From Megamerina dolium (Eukaryota > Arthropoda > Insecta > Diptera > Megamerinidae): DNA of 64,000 nucleotides. The translations under genes and the position numbers were made by a program. How positions within the stretch are numbered: position 1 is the stretch's first letter; the number at the start of each line of letters is the position of its first letter. Below are positions 11,534 through 24,334 of the stretch, piece after piece. The notes below the pieces were generated by a model, which did not search any database, was not told where the DNA came from, and was given only the letters and a program-made list of their open reading frames with translations. Location of the stretch: positions 10,495,277-10,559,276 of the forward strand of contig OY978526.1 in NCBI GenBank assembly GCA_963854835.1, in the 5' to 3' direction.

Positions 11534-14100
11534 TTAATTGATCGTCTCCAACATGGGCATATAATATGGCAGCATATCGACCACATTATTGCCAGGCGTT
11601 TCAGGCATGCGATCAAAGCAGAGAGCATGACGTGGCGATGTCATCAGTTGACGCACATTAAATGCTATCTCATCGAATGCAATGCGTTCGCTCGGCTCTA
11701 GAGTCCAACAGTTGAGCAGCAATTGATAGAGATCTTGAAACACATACGTTGGCTGTGCGGGACGTGCGCCGCTCTTGATGGCATCGAGCAGATGTTGGCT
11801 ATTATTGATATTCGCATATGGTGTCGCACCCAGGGTACAACATTCCCAAGCAACACATCCGAATGACCAAACATCGCCCTTCGATGAATAATGCTGATAC
11901 CGTAATGCCTCTGGTGACAGCCAGCGTGACAAATCGATCTTTTTCTGATTACTCACGTACGGTATGGGTCCAAAGAGGCCAATTTTCACTTTAGCCTCAG
12001 CTGTCACGAACACACTGTGCGAACACAATTGCTTATGCACCACTTTCGTAGCGCTCAAATACTCCATGGCTGTGGCTAGTTGATAAATCCATTGCAGAAC
12101 CAATTCCTCCGACAGTGCGCTAATACGCTGAACGGGTGCTGAGTTGGGTGCGCGTCTACTTTCAATTAGTCGACGCTTCAGACTCACACTCTGATGTTCG
12201 AAAACGAAATAGAACCAATCGGCACTGGATGAAACACCATAAAAGTCCAGAATGTGTTCGTGACGCTGAAGTCTCGTCAGATAGCGAAACTCTTGCAATA
12301 AGTGTGCCTGATCTTTGCCATTTAAATCGTCCAGTGCCAGTACGTGTAATTGGCAATCCGAATTGACATCCGGTATTGCATTGGCTGTTATCAGTTTGCC
12401 AGTAATCACTTCACCGTAACGTCCTTCGGCGAGCACATCGTTGACATTCATACGCAATGCGTTGCGTGGCAAACGTTTCGACGCATCCAAACTATCGAGC
12501 AAAGTGTTCAATTGTTGTTTGAAATTCTCCACTGTCGGAATTTCATCCTCTACAACAAAGCCATTGTTCTCACGTTCGATGATCGGTTGCTGCAGTGTCA
12601 ATTCATGGGTATTACGTGATCGATTCGCACCGCTACGTGCCTGATATGTTTTATAACGCAAATAGAAATACGTTATGAGACTCAATATAAGGCATGTGCC
12701 GAACACAATGCATGTCACCGACAACGCAATAATCGACTCTCGTCCCGAATCAAAAGTAGCATACGTGAAGTCATCCATGGTCATCGTTGTCTCATGCTGC
12801 TCGTGGCTGCTGTGTGAAAACAGTGTCTTTGTCACACCATTCAAGGTGCTAACCTATGAGGGGGGAGGGGGGAAAAGGGGAATTAGTCTTAGAACCATCT
12901 GAAAAAAAATCAAAATAAACTTACCACACCCAAACTGATATGCACATGTGCATCCTTCCCTTTGTCCAACGGCGGATTTGTGTACGGACCATAGCGTTTG
13001 TCATCGCCCACGACAAAGAGCCGTGTCTGATTGTCCTCCGGTCGTTGATAGTCTAGCTGTGCAGCTATATAGTATGGCAAACCATCATCCTGTGCCTTTT
13101 GCCAGCTACCCAAAAGTTCTGTATCAAATGTCTGACTCAGTGAAGCGTCAATATGTTCGACAATAACCAAAACACTCGTTACTGGACCATTGTCATTACG
13201 TATTGGCGGTATTTCAACTGTGATGGTGTGCTCGTCAGTATTCAGTATACGCGGTTGCGCCGGTTCCGGTTCGGGTACACCCACTTCAGTGGTACCTCTT
13301 ACCGAGGTACGACCACACACAGTATTCCCGCACATGGCTGCCACAGTTACATTGTACTCGGTCGCAGGTTGCAAGTCGGTAATTTCGAAACGTGTCTCTG
13401 TGCTCTGCACAATAAATTCGGGTTGCTGAAAGAATGGCAGTGACGAATACGTGTGCACCACTTGCGACTTGATCAGAAAATTCGACACACGCTGCTCAGT
13501 CATAGTTGATTCACTGTCACCGGCTATGATTACCTTAGGCAACTGATATTTGTCCCACATAACAGTGAGACTATGTTCGGTAACATTGGCTATGCGCACA
13601 TTGCTGGGTGCAGACACCTTTGAGAGCACTTTCGTTGAGTAATAGCTGTGAACACCAACACCACCACACTGCTGTGCTTTATTAGCCATGCAACGTATAT
13701 TGCACAGATTCTCATCCTGGCGCTCATCATGATTGGTGCTATTCGAACAGAAACATCGTTCTGCAGAGAGCACTGCATACGCATATGCTAGATGTTCGCA
13801 TATATCAATGCAGGTTTGTGGTGTCTTTGCGTAGATGGACTCCTTAAAAAGATCTATTCGTTCCGTGAAGCAACCAACATAGTAATATGGGGTTTCCAAT
13901 TGTTCCTCCTCGGCAATAATTTGCGATGCACTAGGCCTTATCGTGGAGCCGAACAAAACTAGTGTCAGTAGTAGCTGCAAAGACAACAGCCTTATATGTC
14001 CATAATACGGCATCGTTTGATTAGGGCGGTGGCCAGAACTGTTATTGCTTTGAAGCATGCCACCGTGTGAACTACCAGCTGCAGTATATTTTGTCGACAA
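11534..14100 (-). CDS. Wsck: Wsck: WSC/FN3 receptor-type pseudokinase (2 exons, 831 aa)
   Basis: Coding exons are 12925-14100 and 11534-12853, joined in phase 0 across a 71-base intron. The order is: N-terminal hydrophobic segment (about 38-55), cysteine-rich WSC domain starting YYYVGCFTERID (about 72-155), fibronectin type III region (about 165-390), one membrane span (about 433-457) and a C-terminal kinase-like domain (about 520-800). This order matches Drosophila Wsck. Key catalytic residues are missing. The catalytic loop reads VHKQLCSHSVF without the HRD aspartate, the DFG site reads IGLFGP, and no VAIK lysine is evident (LHVLALDD). SPEALRYQ and GDVWSFGCVAWE are kept. It is therefore a cell-surface pseudokinase, probably binding glycans outside and signalling without phosphotransfer; this last part is inference. 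Confidence 0.92.
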
Positions 14101-17100
14101 CTAACAACGATTCAATTGAAATTTCACAAATGAATGAATCTCAGCTTAAGCACAGTTGTTGTTAACACATAGATATGAATGAATATATATGTACCTACTT
14201 GCATAAAAAAAGCAAAAGAGCTAATTACAAGCGGCCAAAATCATTTATGTATTTTAATTAGGCAAAATGTTTTTTTTTTTCTCTCTCTCCTTTCCCTCTG
14301 TGTATGTTTATTATGTTTTTCGTTGAAAATTAATTTAAAAAAAAAATTACATTTTCTTTATGTTATTCTTTCTCGTCACATCAGCAATAGTAGTAGTAGT
14401 AGTTGTTGTTGTAGTAGTAAACGAAACTATAGTAACAATGCAGAAAGTTGCTTCATTTAGAATAACTAAATCGTAGTCGCAGTAATAAAGTTGATTCACT
14501 GATTCATGTCCCCCTGTACAAATGAGCGGATTCGCTTTTTTCTGTTGGTTCCACGCTCATTACTTAATAAACATAACCGCACCTTACGCCGCTCCTACAT
14601 CCATATAACAACAACATAGCATCCACATGGTCGTCGTTATAACGACAGTTGTTACTTTCAGTATTGTACATTTGCTCTATGAATTGTTTCCACAAATGTT
14701 CATTTAATACTATAGTTTGGGGGTAGATAGAAAGAGATCACAATAATACATAATTGGTGCGAACAGTGATCAGAGAGATATGTATATAGATTTTACCTGT
14801 TCTCACCTAAGCCGAGCTTCTATGGTACGGTCACAATTGCAATTGGAATGAATCAACCTCAACTTGAGTGTTTAGATCATTGTTATATTTATATTTATTT
14901 ACATTTTTATATTTCCGCAGGTGTTGCCATCATTTTTTTTTTTTTTTTTGTAATAATAGAAATGTTGAATTTTTATAATTTTCATTATGAAAAGCGAATA
15001 TGAGAGAGTAAGTAATTTTCTTTTCACAAAATAATTTGCATATTTCTGCTAGTTGTATTAATATTTAAACAAATTTAGAATCTTGAGATGATAATGTCGT
15101 TCACACATGTCAAGTTATTCGTTTTTTTTTGCATCAAAACCAGCTATTTATTGAATATAACAGGCCACTCAATAAGTCCGTCGGAAAACTATGAAAAAAA
15201 AAAAATATTTTTTTTACAAAACTCAATTTTATTACTCAACATAGTTGCCTTCGAGGGCGATACAATGAGTATAACGATTTTCCAACTTTTCGATACCACT
15301 TTTATAATACGATTTCTCTTTCTTGTCAAAGTTGGCCTCAGTTTCAGCGATTACTGAATCTGAATCTGTCTTAAATTTCTTTCCAGAAAACATTCTCTTG
15401 AGATCTGAAAACAGAAAAAAAGTCGCTGGAGACTAAATCTGAAGAATACGGTGGGTGGGGAAGCAATTACAAGACCAATTCATTCAATTTTGCCATCGTT
15501 TTCTTCGATTTGTGACACGATGCATTGTCGTGGTGAAACAACACTTTTTTATTTTGTAAATGTGACCGTTTCTATACGATTTCAGTCTTCAATCGGTTCA
15601 AAAGTTCACAATAATAGTCGCTGTTGATGGTGGTTTCTTTTTGGTTCCTTTAGTCGATGAATATTATTCCGTTCGCATCCCAAAATACAGACGCCATCAC
15701 CTTAACGGCCGATTGTTGCATCTTTGCTCGCTTTTCGGATTCGATTCGTCGACTGTGTAATGGTGAAGCCATGTTTCACCCATTGTTCATATCGACGATA
15801 AAATTCGTTTAAGTATCGATACGTTGTTATTTTTGGTCGACTGTGAGCCCATGCGGCACTCGGAACTTTCGCATATCTAAATGTTCGTGTAAAATGGTAA
15901 AAACACTACCATCTAATATCTTTACAATGTCAGCTAGCTCGTGCATCTTCAATTTGCGATCGTTCGTAACCAATTTGTGGATTTTTTGATGTTTTCTGGA
16001 ATAACAGCATCAATTGGGCGCCCACTGCGTTCTGCATCGTTTGTGCTGGTACGACCACATTTAAATTCAGCAATCCACTTTTCTACCATTTGATTTGATG
16101 GAACAGAGTCCGGATAATTTTCATCAAACTATTTGGTTTCCACTGTATTTTTTTTTTTTTTTTTTTCATTAAAAGCAAATCTTTATCAAAACACGAAATT
16201 CACTTTTATCCATCTTTTTTATTTTCAATAACAAAAGTTGCTTCACACAAAATGCTATATCAGATTGTTGTCAATTTTATTCACGTGTCTTGTATAAAAA
16301 ATCAATCAATCATCAAATCATCAATCAATAAAAATCATATAGTAAAAATTCTGGTCACGCAATCTATGTGTCATCCTACACACTTATTGAATGGCCTGTT
16401 ACATCTAAATTACATAGTATTCTGGATGATAAATTTGGACAGTATTGGAAGAAACTTCCATATATATTAGCTGAGCCACACCAGAATTCTTGTGAACATC
16501 AATATTACCTAGTTTTATCACAGGGCCGCCTGATGAGCACTGTTTGAAATTGCACGATTTTTTTTTTCTCTTTGCCTCCAATTCGGGAACACAATATTCA
16601 CAAATGTTTAAAGTCAAGTCAATGTGCATGTTTCACCAAATTTCCGACAAAAAATAAAGCGTGGTGAAATCTCCTTTAAAAGAGCCGCACAAAGCTCGCG
16701 GACAAGAGGTTTTTCTTGTCCTAAATCCTTTGGACCTATACAAAATCAGCCAATCAGACTTATCGTAAACAAACTTCCGCATGAACATTGCTGAGAAGTG
16801 AAAAATTTCACGTGATCATTTTTTTCATGATAAATCTGAATATCTACGTCCATGGGAAATAAAATCAGCCACGAAAATTTTGTAAATGTTATCTGTAGGA
16901 ACTCATTATCCACAATAAAATAGAAAATTAGCCAAAAAAAAATTGTTATTATTTATGATTATTATTGTTATCATCGAAATATATAAGTGATAGATTGCAG
17001 ATTGCATTTACTTAAATACATAAGATCAGAGATAACCAAGTATTGCTATTTACATTTAAGAGACCCATTATCTTGGCTCTCACCTGTATGTATGTTAAGT

Positions 17101-18967
17101 GTTGGATATTCTCCATTTGCAAAATTTTCGATAATACTCTGCTCAATGGAATACGAACCGGATTTATTATTTCAAAATTACTCACTCTCTCTCTCTTTCT
17201 CTGGTGTTATGTTGACAGCAACTTGCCATGCATTGAGGTAAAAACGAGTATTGCTTATGAAATGTCGACAAAAAAAAAATGAAAATACAAAAAAAAAAAA
17301 CAAATGAACAATTGTCGTGTTGTTGTTATGATCATCGTTGTTGTCGTTGTCGTCGTAGTCGCAGTCGTTGATTACGTCGATGACGGGATGCGATCATTTC
17401 AGTATTGTGTGTGAGAGCGAGTGAGTGAGTGAGTGAGTGAGATATATTTATGTGATGGTGGTGGTGGTGATGGTGTTGCTGCCCGTGCTTTACTATTAGC
17501 AGTGTTGGTGGTTATGGTCTCATTTCATTTCACATATGATTAGATGTGCTCATTGTCAAAGTGCTTTCTCAACACAATTGACATTCAATTTATTCAATTT
17601 CATTTCTCGACAAGCGGAAAAATAATAAAAATTTTTTTTATCACAACACAACAAAATAAAAAGTGAATTTTATTTTGCCTTTATTGAGATATTCATAAAT
17701 GTGTGCTTGTGTGTTGTTACTGTGTAGTTAATTGCCTAATGATGGTCAATTAAATAATGTGAGTAGAATTTTAGATTCACTTTACATACATACGTATTAG
17801 AAGCAAGTATAAATAATTTAAATTAATTTCAATAAATATTACTAATATTGTATTGAATTGTGTGTGCATACGTCATCATATCGCTGATCGTGCTCTATGT
17901 CATACATACGAGTATGTCTAGTTTCCTTTATTGCAGATAAATTTAGAATACTGAAACGTGTTTTGTTAGTGCCTACATAATTGATTAAAAAAATCAAAAA
18001 AAAAATTATCTCAGAGTAGTTTAACAAGTTTTTGCTGTTGTAACATAAGTTTCTTTTATTTTGCACTATGTGCAAAAGTATATTACAAGTAGGCAGTAAG
18101 CCTTTAAAAAAGACTAAAATTCGAATCCATATAGTATTCGTTTATGTTTTCTATTTATCATTATGCATTCTATTCAAATGACGAATTCGCGCCTCAAGAG
18201 ATGTCCGTATGGTTTATTTTGGTCGGTCGTATTTGTCATAATTCTTGCCAAAAAGCAAACAAAAATATTGTGATTGGTTGTTTTGTTGTTGTTGTTGTTG
18301 TTTTTTTTTTTTTTTTTGTATTTATATTTTGTCACCTAATGTTTGTCACATTCCAATGAGAGTATTTATTATGGCATTGTCGGAATGTTAATTATTGCAC
18401 CCATAAATTCGACAAAAAAAATTGCATGCAATTAATAAACAATGAATTTTGTAATTTTCAAATTAATAAATAATAAAAAATGGACTTGAGAAAAATGAAA
18501 ACTGAAAATTCGAAAGTTTTTTTTCAAATTTGTGTAAAACTTAATACTTAGTGAGTTTTGGGATAAAAAATTGCATTCAATCTGGCAACACTCTTGCTAA
18601 CTGAGATTTACAATTGAAATCTCATAGAAAATATTTGCACTCATACACCGAAATATTGTGTTTACATCATTCGAGCATTTCATACATGCATGTGGATACA
18701 ATATTATTGTGATTTCTCACAACAAGTGCAATTGTAAACGATTTTGCAATAACATTTCGCACACAGATTCAAACGAACTTAATTTAAACAACAACAAAAA
18801 TATTTTGTATTTACAGACGACGCGACTACACAACAAAACACATTGGATATCGAAATACGAAAGTGAGAAATCATTAATTTTAACGACGACTGTGTAAAGG
18901 GAGTGAAAAAGAGTGAAGGGAAAGGGGAGAACAAACAAACAGAAAAAAGAAAAACAGAAAAATCAGT
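14101..18967. other. divergent space between Wsck and atlastin
   Basis: The two genes are head to head. The space contains the mariner at 15160-16399, a (GAGT)n tract near 17410-17440, GGT repeats near 17457-17480 and GTT repeats near 18280-18300. I see no other coding segment. Both promoters must lie here but I cannot place them. Confidence 0.5.
15160..16399 (-). mobile_element. decayed mariner transposon with intact TIRs
   Basis: The left end ACAGGCCACTCAATAAG and the inverted right end CTTATTGAATGGCCTGT are flanked by TA on both sides (15158-15159 and 16400-16401). The length of 1240 bases is normal for mariner. The minus strand keeps recognisable transposase segments: FHHDNASCHKSKKTMAKLNE and HPPYSSDLVSSDFF, which match the second and third catalytic D blocks (D,D34D type). 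A stop codon lies between the two blocks, so the gene is dead. Confidence 0.9.
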
Positions 18968-20863
18968 ATGCCTGGTACGGCGGTGCAAGTGATAAACACA
19001 TCGGACGAGCACACATTTGTACTCAACGAAGATGCGCTCAGTGAGGTGTTGATGCGAGATGAGGTCAAAGATCGTTATGTATGTGTTGTGTCGGTGGCAG
19101 GGGCATTTCGTAAGGGCAAAAGTTTTCTATTGGATTTCTTTTTGCGCTACATGTACTCAAAGGTGAGTGAATATCTTATCTATATACATGGAAATCAGTA
19201 TTAATTGCAACTTTCTCTTATCTCTTTCTCTATCTATTCGTGTCGTAGTACGTACGACATGATGCATCCGATTGGTTGGGTGATGAAAATGAACCTCTGT
19301 CAGGATTTTCATGGCGTGGCGGCTCCGAACGTGATACAACCGGCATATTGATGTGGTCCGATATATTTCTGCACGATTATCCGAATGGTGATAAAGTGGC
19401 CATCATTTTGTTAGACACACAGGGTGCATTCGATAGTCAGAGTACAGTGCGAGATTGTGCCACAGTCTTTGCATTGAGCACAATGCTGTCGTCGGTACAA
19501 ATCTACAATCTGTCACAGAATATACAGGAAGACGACTTGCAACATTTGCAATTATTCACAGAATATGGCCGATTAGCGTTAGCCGATACGGGTAAAAAAC
19601 CTTTCCAGCGATTGCAATTTCTGGTTCGTGATTGGAGTTTTCCATATGAGGCCGAATACGGGGCACTCGGCGGTGAGAAGATACTCAAGCGTCGCTTGGA
19701 GGTGTCGGACAAACAGCATCCTGAGCTACAGTCACTGCGTCGCCATATTTCATCCTGTTTCCAAGAGGTCGCCTGCTTTCTGATGCCACATCCCGGCCTT
19801 AGTGTTGCAACCAATCCACATTTCGATGGCAGCCTCAAGGATATTACGAGTGAATTTAAGAAAAGCCTACGCTCACTTGTGCCGATGCTACTCTCACCGG
19901 GCAATTTAGTATACAAAGAGATCAGTGGGCAGCGAGTGCGTGCTCGCGACCTCATACAATACTTCCAATCGTACATGGCCATCTACAAGGGCAATGAATT
20001 GCCCGAGCCGAAAAGTATGTTGGTGGCAACTGCCGAAGCAAATCATTTGACCGCTGTGGCAGCAGCTAAGGAACTGTACAATCAGTTGATGGAGGATGTT
20101 TGTGGTGGCAATCGGCCGTACTTAAGTACAGGACATTTGGATGCGGAACACATACGTGTCAAAGATAAGGCACTCTTTCAGGTATATAGATTGTTATACA
20201 AATTTATTTTATATTATTGCTTCTACAAATTTGTATTTTATAGTTTGCCTCAAAAAGAAAAATGGGCGGAGAAGAGTTTACTGAGAAATTTCGCCAACAA
20301 CTGGACACAGATCTGGAAGAGGTCTTCGTCACATATAAAGCGCACAATGAAAGTAAAAATATATTTAAAGCAGCACGAACGCCGGCTGTGTACTTTGCTT
20401 CGGCGGTTGTAATGTATATTTTAAGTGGCATTTTCGGTCTTGTCGGTTTATATACATTCGCTAATTTCTGTAATTTAATCATGGGTGTGGCATTATTGAC
20501 ATTGGCCATGTGGGCGTATATCAGGTTGGTTTGAAGTTGTCTATATGAATGTGTGTAAATATGATTTGTTAATATGCTGCTTTATAATTTTTCAGATATA
20601 GCGGTGAATTAAGTGATTTTGGTGTTAAATTGGATGATTTTGCGACGTTCATGTGGGAAAACGTATGTTAATCACGATCGATTATGTTAAATGAAATGCA
20701 ATTGATATTTCTCTTTCCTATTTGATTGCAGTTTATGAAACCAATCTACCAGGGTTGTATGGAAAGAGGCATACATCAGGTGGCAACGCAAGCAGCAGAG
20801 GCAGCTATAGGTGGCGGACGTAACAATGCTGCTGCGCAAAATGGCAAAGTGAAGAAATCATGA
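18968..20863 (+). CDS. atl: atlastin, ER-shaping dynamin-like GTPase (5 exons, 535 aa)
   Basis: Exons are 18968-19162, 19249-20181, 20244-20524, 20596-20662 and 20732-20863. Atlastin uses GTP to fuse ER tubules. The P-loop GAFRKGKS is at residues 45-52, the switch [10 protein letters not shown] is around 93-101, DTQG is at 121-124 and the guanine-binding RD is at 192-193. A helical middle region follows. Two hydrophobic membrane segments lie near 424-468, then a short amphipathic cytosolic tail ending in GKVKKS. The length is close to the Drosophila protein. Intron 3 uses an unusual GTTGGT donor. The reading frame stays open for 133 codons after the TGA (see 20864-21265). Confidence 0.96.
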
Positions 20864-21265
20864 GAATACGCCCAACAGCGCATGCAAAATGATGCAGTTG
20901 CAATGTCGACGTCATCGTCGCCATTGCAACAGCAACAAACACATCTACAACAGCAATCTTATATGAATAGTTTTAAAATGATCAACCACAACAACAACAA
21001 CAACAATAACAATAATAAGTTGCAAAAATTAACGACGCCTGCAAACGTGGGCTTACTAGCTGGCATATGGAATCGAATTGCTCAAATTGCCAATAATGAG
21101 ACTTCGGCACAACAACAACAACGACAAGAGATAGTAATGCCAACAACAGCAGCAGCAGCAGCGTCATCGTCCTTCTCACAACGTAGCAGTAATAATAGCA
21201 ACAACAATGTTGTATCAGTGACCAATCGAAAGAAGCGAAGAAACAAAAAATCAACTGCTAAGTAA
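20864..21265 (+). other. atl: open in-frame extension after the atlastin stop codon
   Basis: After the TGA at 20861-20863 the same frame is open for 133 codons and ends at a TAA. It encodes a Q/N/S/A-rich segment with a central aliphatic stretch (VGLLAGIWNRIAQIAN) and a basic end (NRKKRRNKKSTAK). It could be made by stop-codon readthrough or by splicing that skips the stop. It could also be a 3' UTR that happens to be open because CAA/AAT/GCA repeats lack stops. The TGA is followed by G, which is not the most readthrough-prone context. Confidence 0.4.
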
Positions 21266-22194
21266 AGATGGAATGATGGCTGCAACAACAACAATAATAA
21301 TAATAATATTAATAACAACTTTTTCATTAGAAATGCAACTTGTACGATGGCCCGCTGTTGAAGCGTTGTTGTTTTTGAAAACGTTTCGTATAGAAAGTTT
21401 TTCTTGTTTTTTTGTAACTTTTTATTTCACTTCCATATTGTGGTATTTTGTATAAAAAAAAAAAACAAACACTCATTCACACAAATGCATGTGTGCTGTA
21501 TTTGTTGTGTAGTAGTTAAACATATTTTCTTATTATTATTATTTTTTTTTTTTTGCTCCTTTTATATATAAATATATGTAACTATGTCACCTTCTATTGC
21601 CCTCCAACAACAATGTCTGCGTCGTTTTTGGTAATTTATTATTTTTTTTATGAAATTTAAATATAAATTTGAAAACTTAAATATAGTATATAAAACAAAA
21701 AGAAATGAAAGAAGAAATATAATAAAAATCAAAAATAAATTCAACTATGGATTTTGTATTCATCAAAGAGAATAATATGTATATGATAAAATTGTTGCAA
21801 TTGTTGTTGTACTATTGATATGTCTTGACTCTGTTTTTTTTTTTGTCTGTCTGCGTGCCTCCCTGAATTTATATATATAATACTATACATACAATACATT
21901 TCTTTATATAATATATATTTTTTTTTGTTTATTAATTGTTAAAAACAAAATTACTTGTCTATATACTTTAAACATATCCTTTTTGGGTTAAGGTACAACA
22001 TTGGAAAATGAAAATTAAATTAAATGAGAAAAACAAATAAATAAAAGAAGAAGAAGAAGAACAATTGTTTAGAAAAACAAAATGAAATATTGTCTGTTTT
22101 GGTTTTTTTTATTCGTTTTTATTTATTTTGATTTCAAATACAAAATTGGCCTTTCCATTGGTACTTGGAATTTGCATATAATTATTATGCATAG
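21266..22194. other. 3' region between atlastin and the metallothionein-like gene
   Basis: The two genes converge here. The sequence is AT-rich with ATT/AAT repeats and T runs, and probably contains both 3' UTRs. No further gene is seen. Confidence 0.5.
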
Positions 22195-22485
22195 TTAGTC
22201 GTTCTTCTCTTCTGCTGCTGCTGTCTGCTTATGACAACATGACTGTTTGGTTGCCGCTCCTTCATTGTCATCATCATTTTTTGCTGCATTACAATTGCAT
22301 TTATTCTCCTTAGCACATTTGCAGCGTTCATCACATTTTTCAGTGGTGCATTTGCACTCTAAACGACAAGAGAAATGTTTGTAGGTATCAATTGCAATTC
22401 AATTAAATTTCAACATTTATGCAATTGATTTTTCACAATTATTTTCTTCTTTTTTTTTACCTTTTTCGCAACCAATGCAAGGCAT
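22195..22485 (-). CDS. metallothionein-like small Cys-rich protein (2 exons, 62 aa)
   Basis: Exon 1 is 22461-22485 (MPCIGCEK plus one base) and exon 2 is 22195-22358, with a 102-base intron in phase 1. The product has 11 cysteines in C-x-C and C-x2-C or C-x3-C spacing (CIGC, CKC, CKC, CNC) and a late CC pair. That is typical of dipteran metallothioneins, which bind copper, zinc or cadmium in the cytosol. An intron after a very short first coding exon is also known from fly Mtn genes. The acidic/alanine tail (NDDDNEGAATKQ, then AAAEEKND) makes it longer than the usual 40-45 residues. A TATA box lies upstream. I found no certain metal-response element core. Confidence 0.85.
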
Positions 22486-22539
22486 TTTACTAAATATTAT
22501 CTCGTACTAGTCAATTCAGGCAATCGTCAATAACTGTCG

Positions 22540-22546
22540 TTTTATA
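22540..22546 (-). promoter_or_regulatory. TATA box of the metallothionein-like gene
   Basis: The minus strand reads TATAAAA 55 bases before the start codon, leaving room for a start site about 30 bases downstream and a short leader. Strong TATA promoters are usual for inducible metallothionein genes. Confidence 0.6.
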
Positions 22547-23276
22547 AATTATTCTCCAGTGTATTCGCATCTGTGTAGTGTGATTGTCAGTTGTTATTTA
22601 TTGAATTAATAAATATTGCGCATGTCGATAATTTTTGTTATTTGACATCAACTAAAATTGTGCGTTAAAATATATCGATACGTAGATACAATCTAATATG
22701 GCAATGCCTAAAAGTATGCAATTATTTTTGTACTGGCAAATGAATGTAAATGACAGGTTGACACGTCGTGACAGAAATTTTATTTTAAGTTATGTCAAAG
22801 AATTTAAATTATTTACTTTCGCAGTAAACACGATTCCAACATTATTGTATTGTATCGGCAGACACGCAACAGATTAAATAAACACCCTATATAACATAAA
22901 TATTTCATTTATTATAATAATTTATAATAATGATACTTGTAAACTTGTATTTATGTGAATAGTATCGATGGAGCAGCATATGTTAGTCTTTGAAAAACGA
23001 AAAAAAAATGCAATAATAGAAAAAGACAAAGAATGCAATGGAAGATGGAATAAAATGCAATTATTTTCATATATATGTAGGTATGTATATGTATACGATT
23101 ATTTTCTTTCTTTATTATTTTTTAAAGTTAGCTTCTTATGTATGTTTATGCCTGTGCGACAACGGCAACATCCTATTAAGCGTGCAGTAGTGAAACAGAA
23201 GAGAGAAATTAGCGCATTTTTGATTATCATCATAAATAAGAAGTATGCACATATCATTCGTATAATATTAGGTAGG

Positions 23277-23307
<31 letters not shown>

Positions 23308-24334
23308 ACAATTTCTTTGCATATTTTTTTTTTTTTTTGATTTTCACTATCGTATAATAATAAATGTTTATATTTGTGTATAAATGTGAATGAATGTTGA
23401 TAAACAATGTTTAAGTAATTTTTTTTAATGTTTTCTTTCTATTTTAATTATTATTATTATTATTATTATTATTATAATTATAATTATTATTATTATTTCA
23501 CTCTAATACAATATTATAAAACGTTGATTTTCATATTTGTTTTTCTATCTTTCTTTCTTGTGTTCATCTTAAATATCATATATTAATATGTATGCATATG
23601 TATATGTATAATATGTATAATATGTATGTATGTGTGTATCTTGTATGCATTGTTAAAATTTATAAAATCTAATTATTTTCATTAATTGAAAATTACTATG
23701 ATTTTTTGTGGTTTTCTTTTTTTCATCTTAAAATGTAGTTTAATTTTTTTTTTTTTTCATTCATGATCATAATTAATTTTCTTTTGTGTTTTTTTATTTC
23801 CAACCTTGGGTTGGTCACTATTATGACCTTGGGTCACAAATTCTAATTTTTCTTTTAGTTGAAGAAAATGAGACATTGTAATGAAAACAGATAAGACGCA
23901 TACACACTCACACACACACACACACACACACTCGACGACGACGAAATAGGAGATCGAAAAATAACATAATATTTAATAGCACAAAGAGGAAGAGGCAGAA
24001 GAAGAAACATTATCAACTTTAAGAGACTATTAACGAAAAGGTATATATGCGTATTTGTATGTGTGTGTGTGTGCATATGAGTGTATGAGTGTGCAAAAAA
24101 ATATATATGTATATATGCATGGTACATTAACAACCTCATCGAAAGCAAGAATGTTGAAAAAAAATAAAAACAATTCCATATCAATTGTCAATCAGCTCAA
24201 TGATTTTTGGATTTTTGTTGTTTGTTTCTTGCCTGCCGCTGCCCCCCACCCCCGCTCTTCCCTTATTTCTTACTTTAGCACTATTCCAGCGGCTTACCGA
24301 AAAATAATATATTCAATAGGTCATTAAACGACAA
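22547..24334. other. intergenic DNA between the metallothionein-like gene and the puf 3' end
   Basis: Very AT-rich, with a TA dinucleotide repeat near 23278-23298, an ATT repeat near 23448-23496 and a CA repeat near 23905-23930. The part next to 24334 is probably puf 3' UTR. No coding segment is supported. Confidence 0.5.

Noticed and set aside
12871..12901. Alternative acceptor (TCAG) in the Wsck intron on the minus strand
   Set aside because: It would add sequence from a G/C-run stretch and disturb the phase; the CATAG acceptor at 12854-12855 joins the frame cleanly.
22968..23357. 129-residue frame between the metallothionein-like gene and puf
   Set aside because: It is composed of A/T runs and a TA microsatellite; no domain and no splice context.
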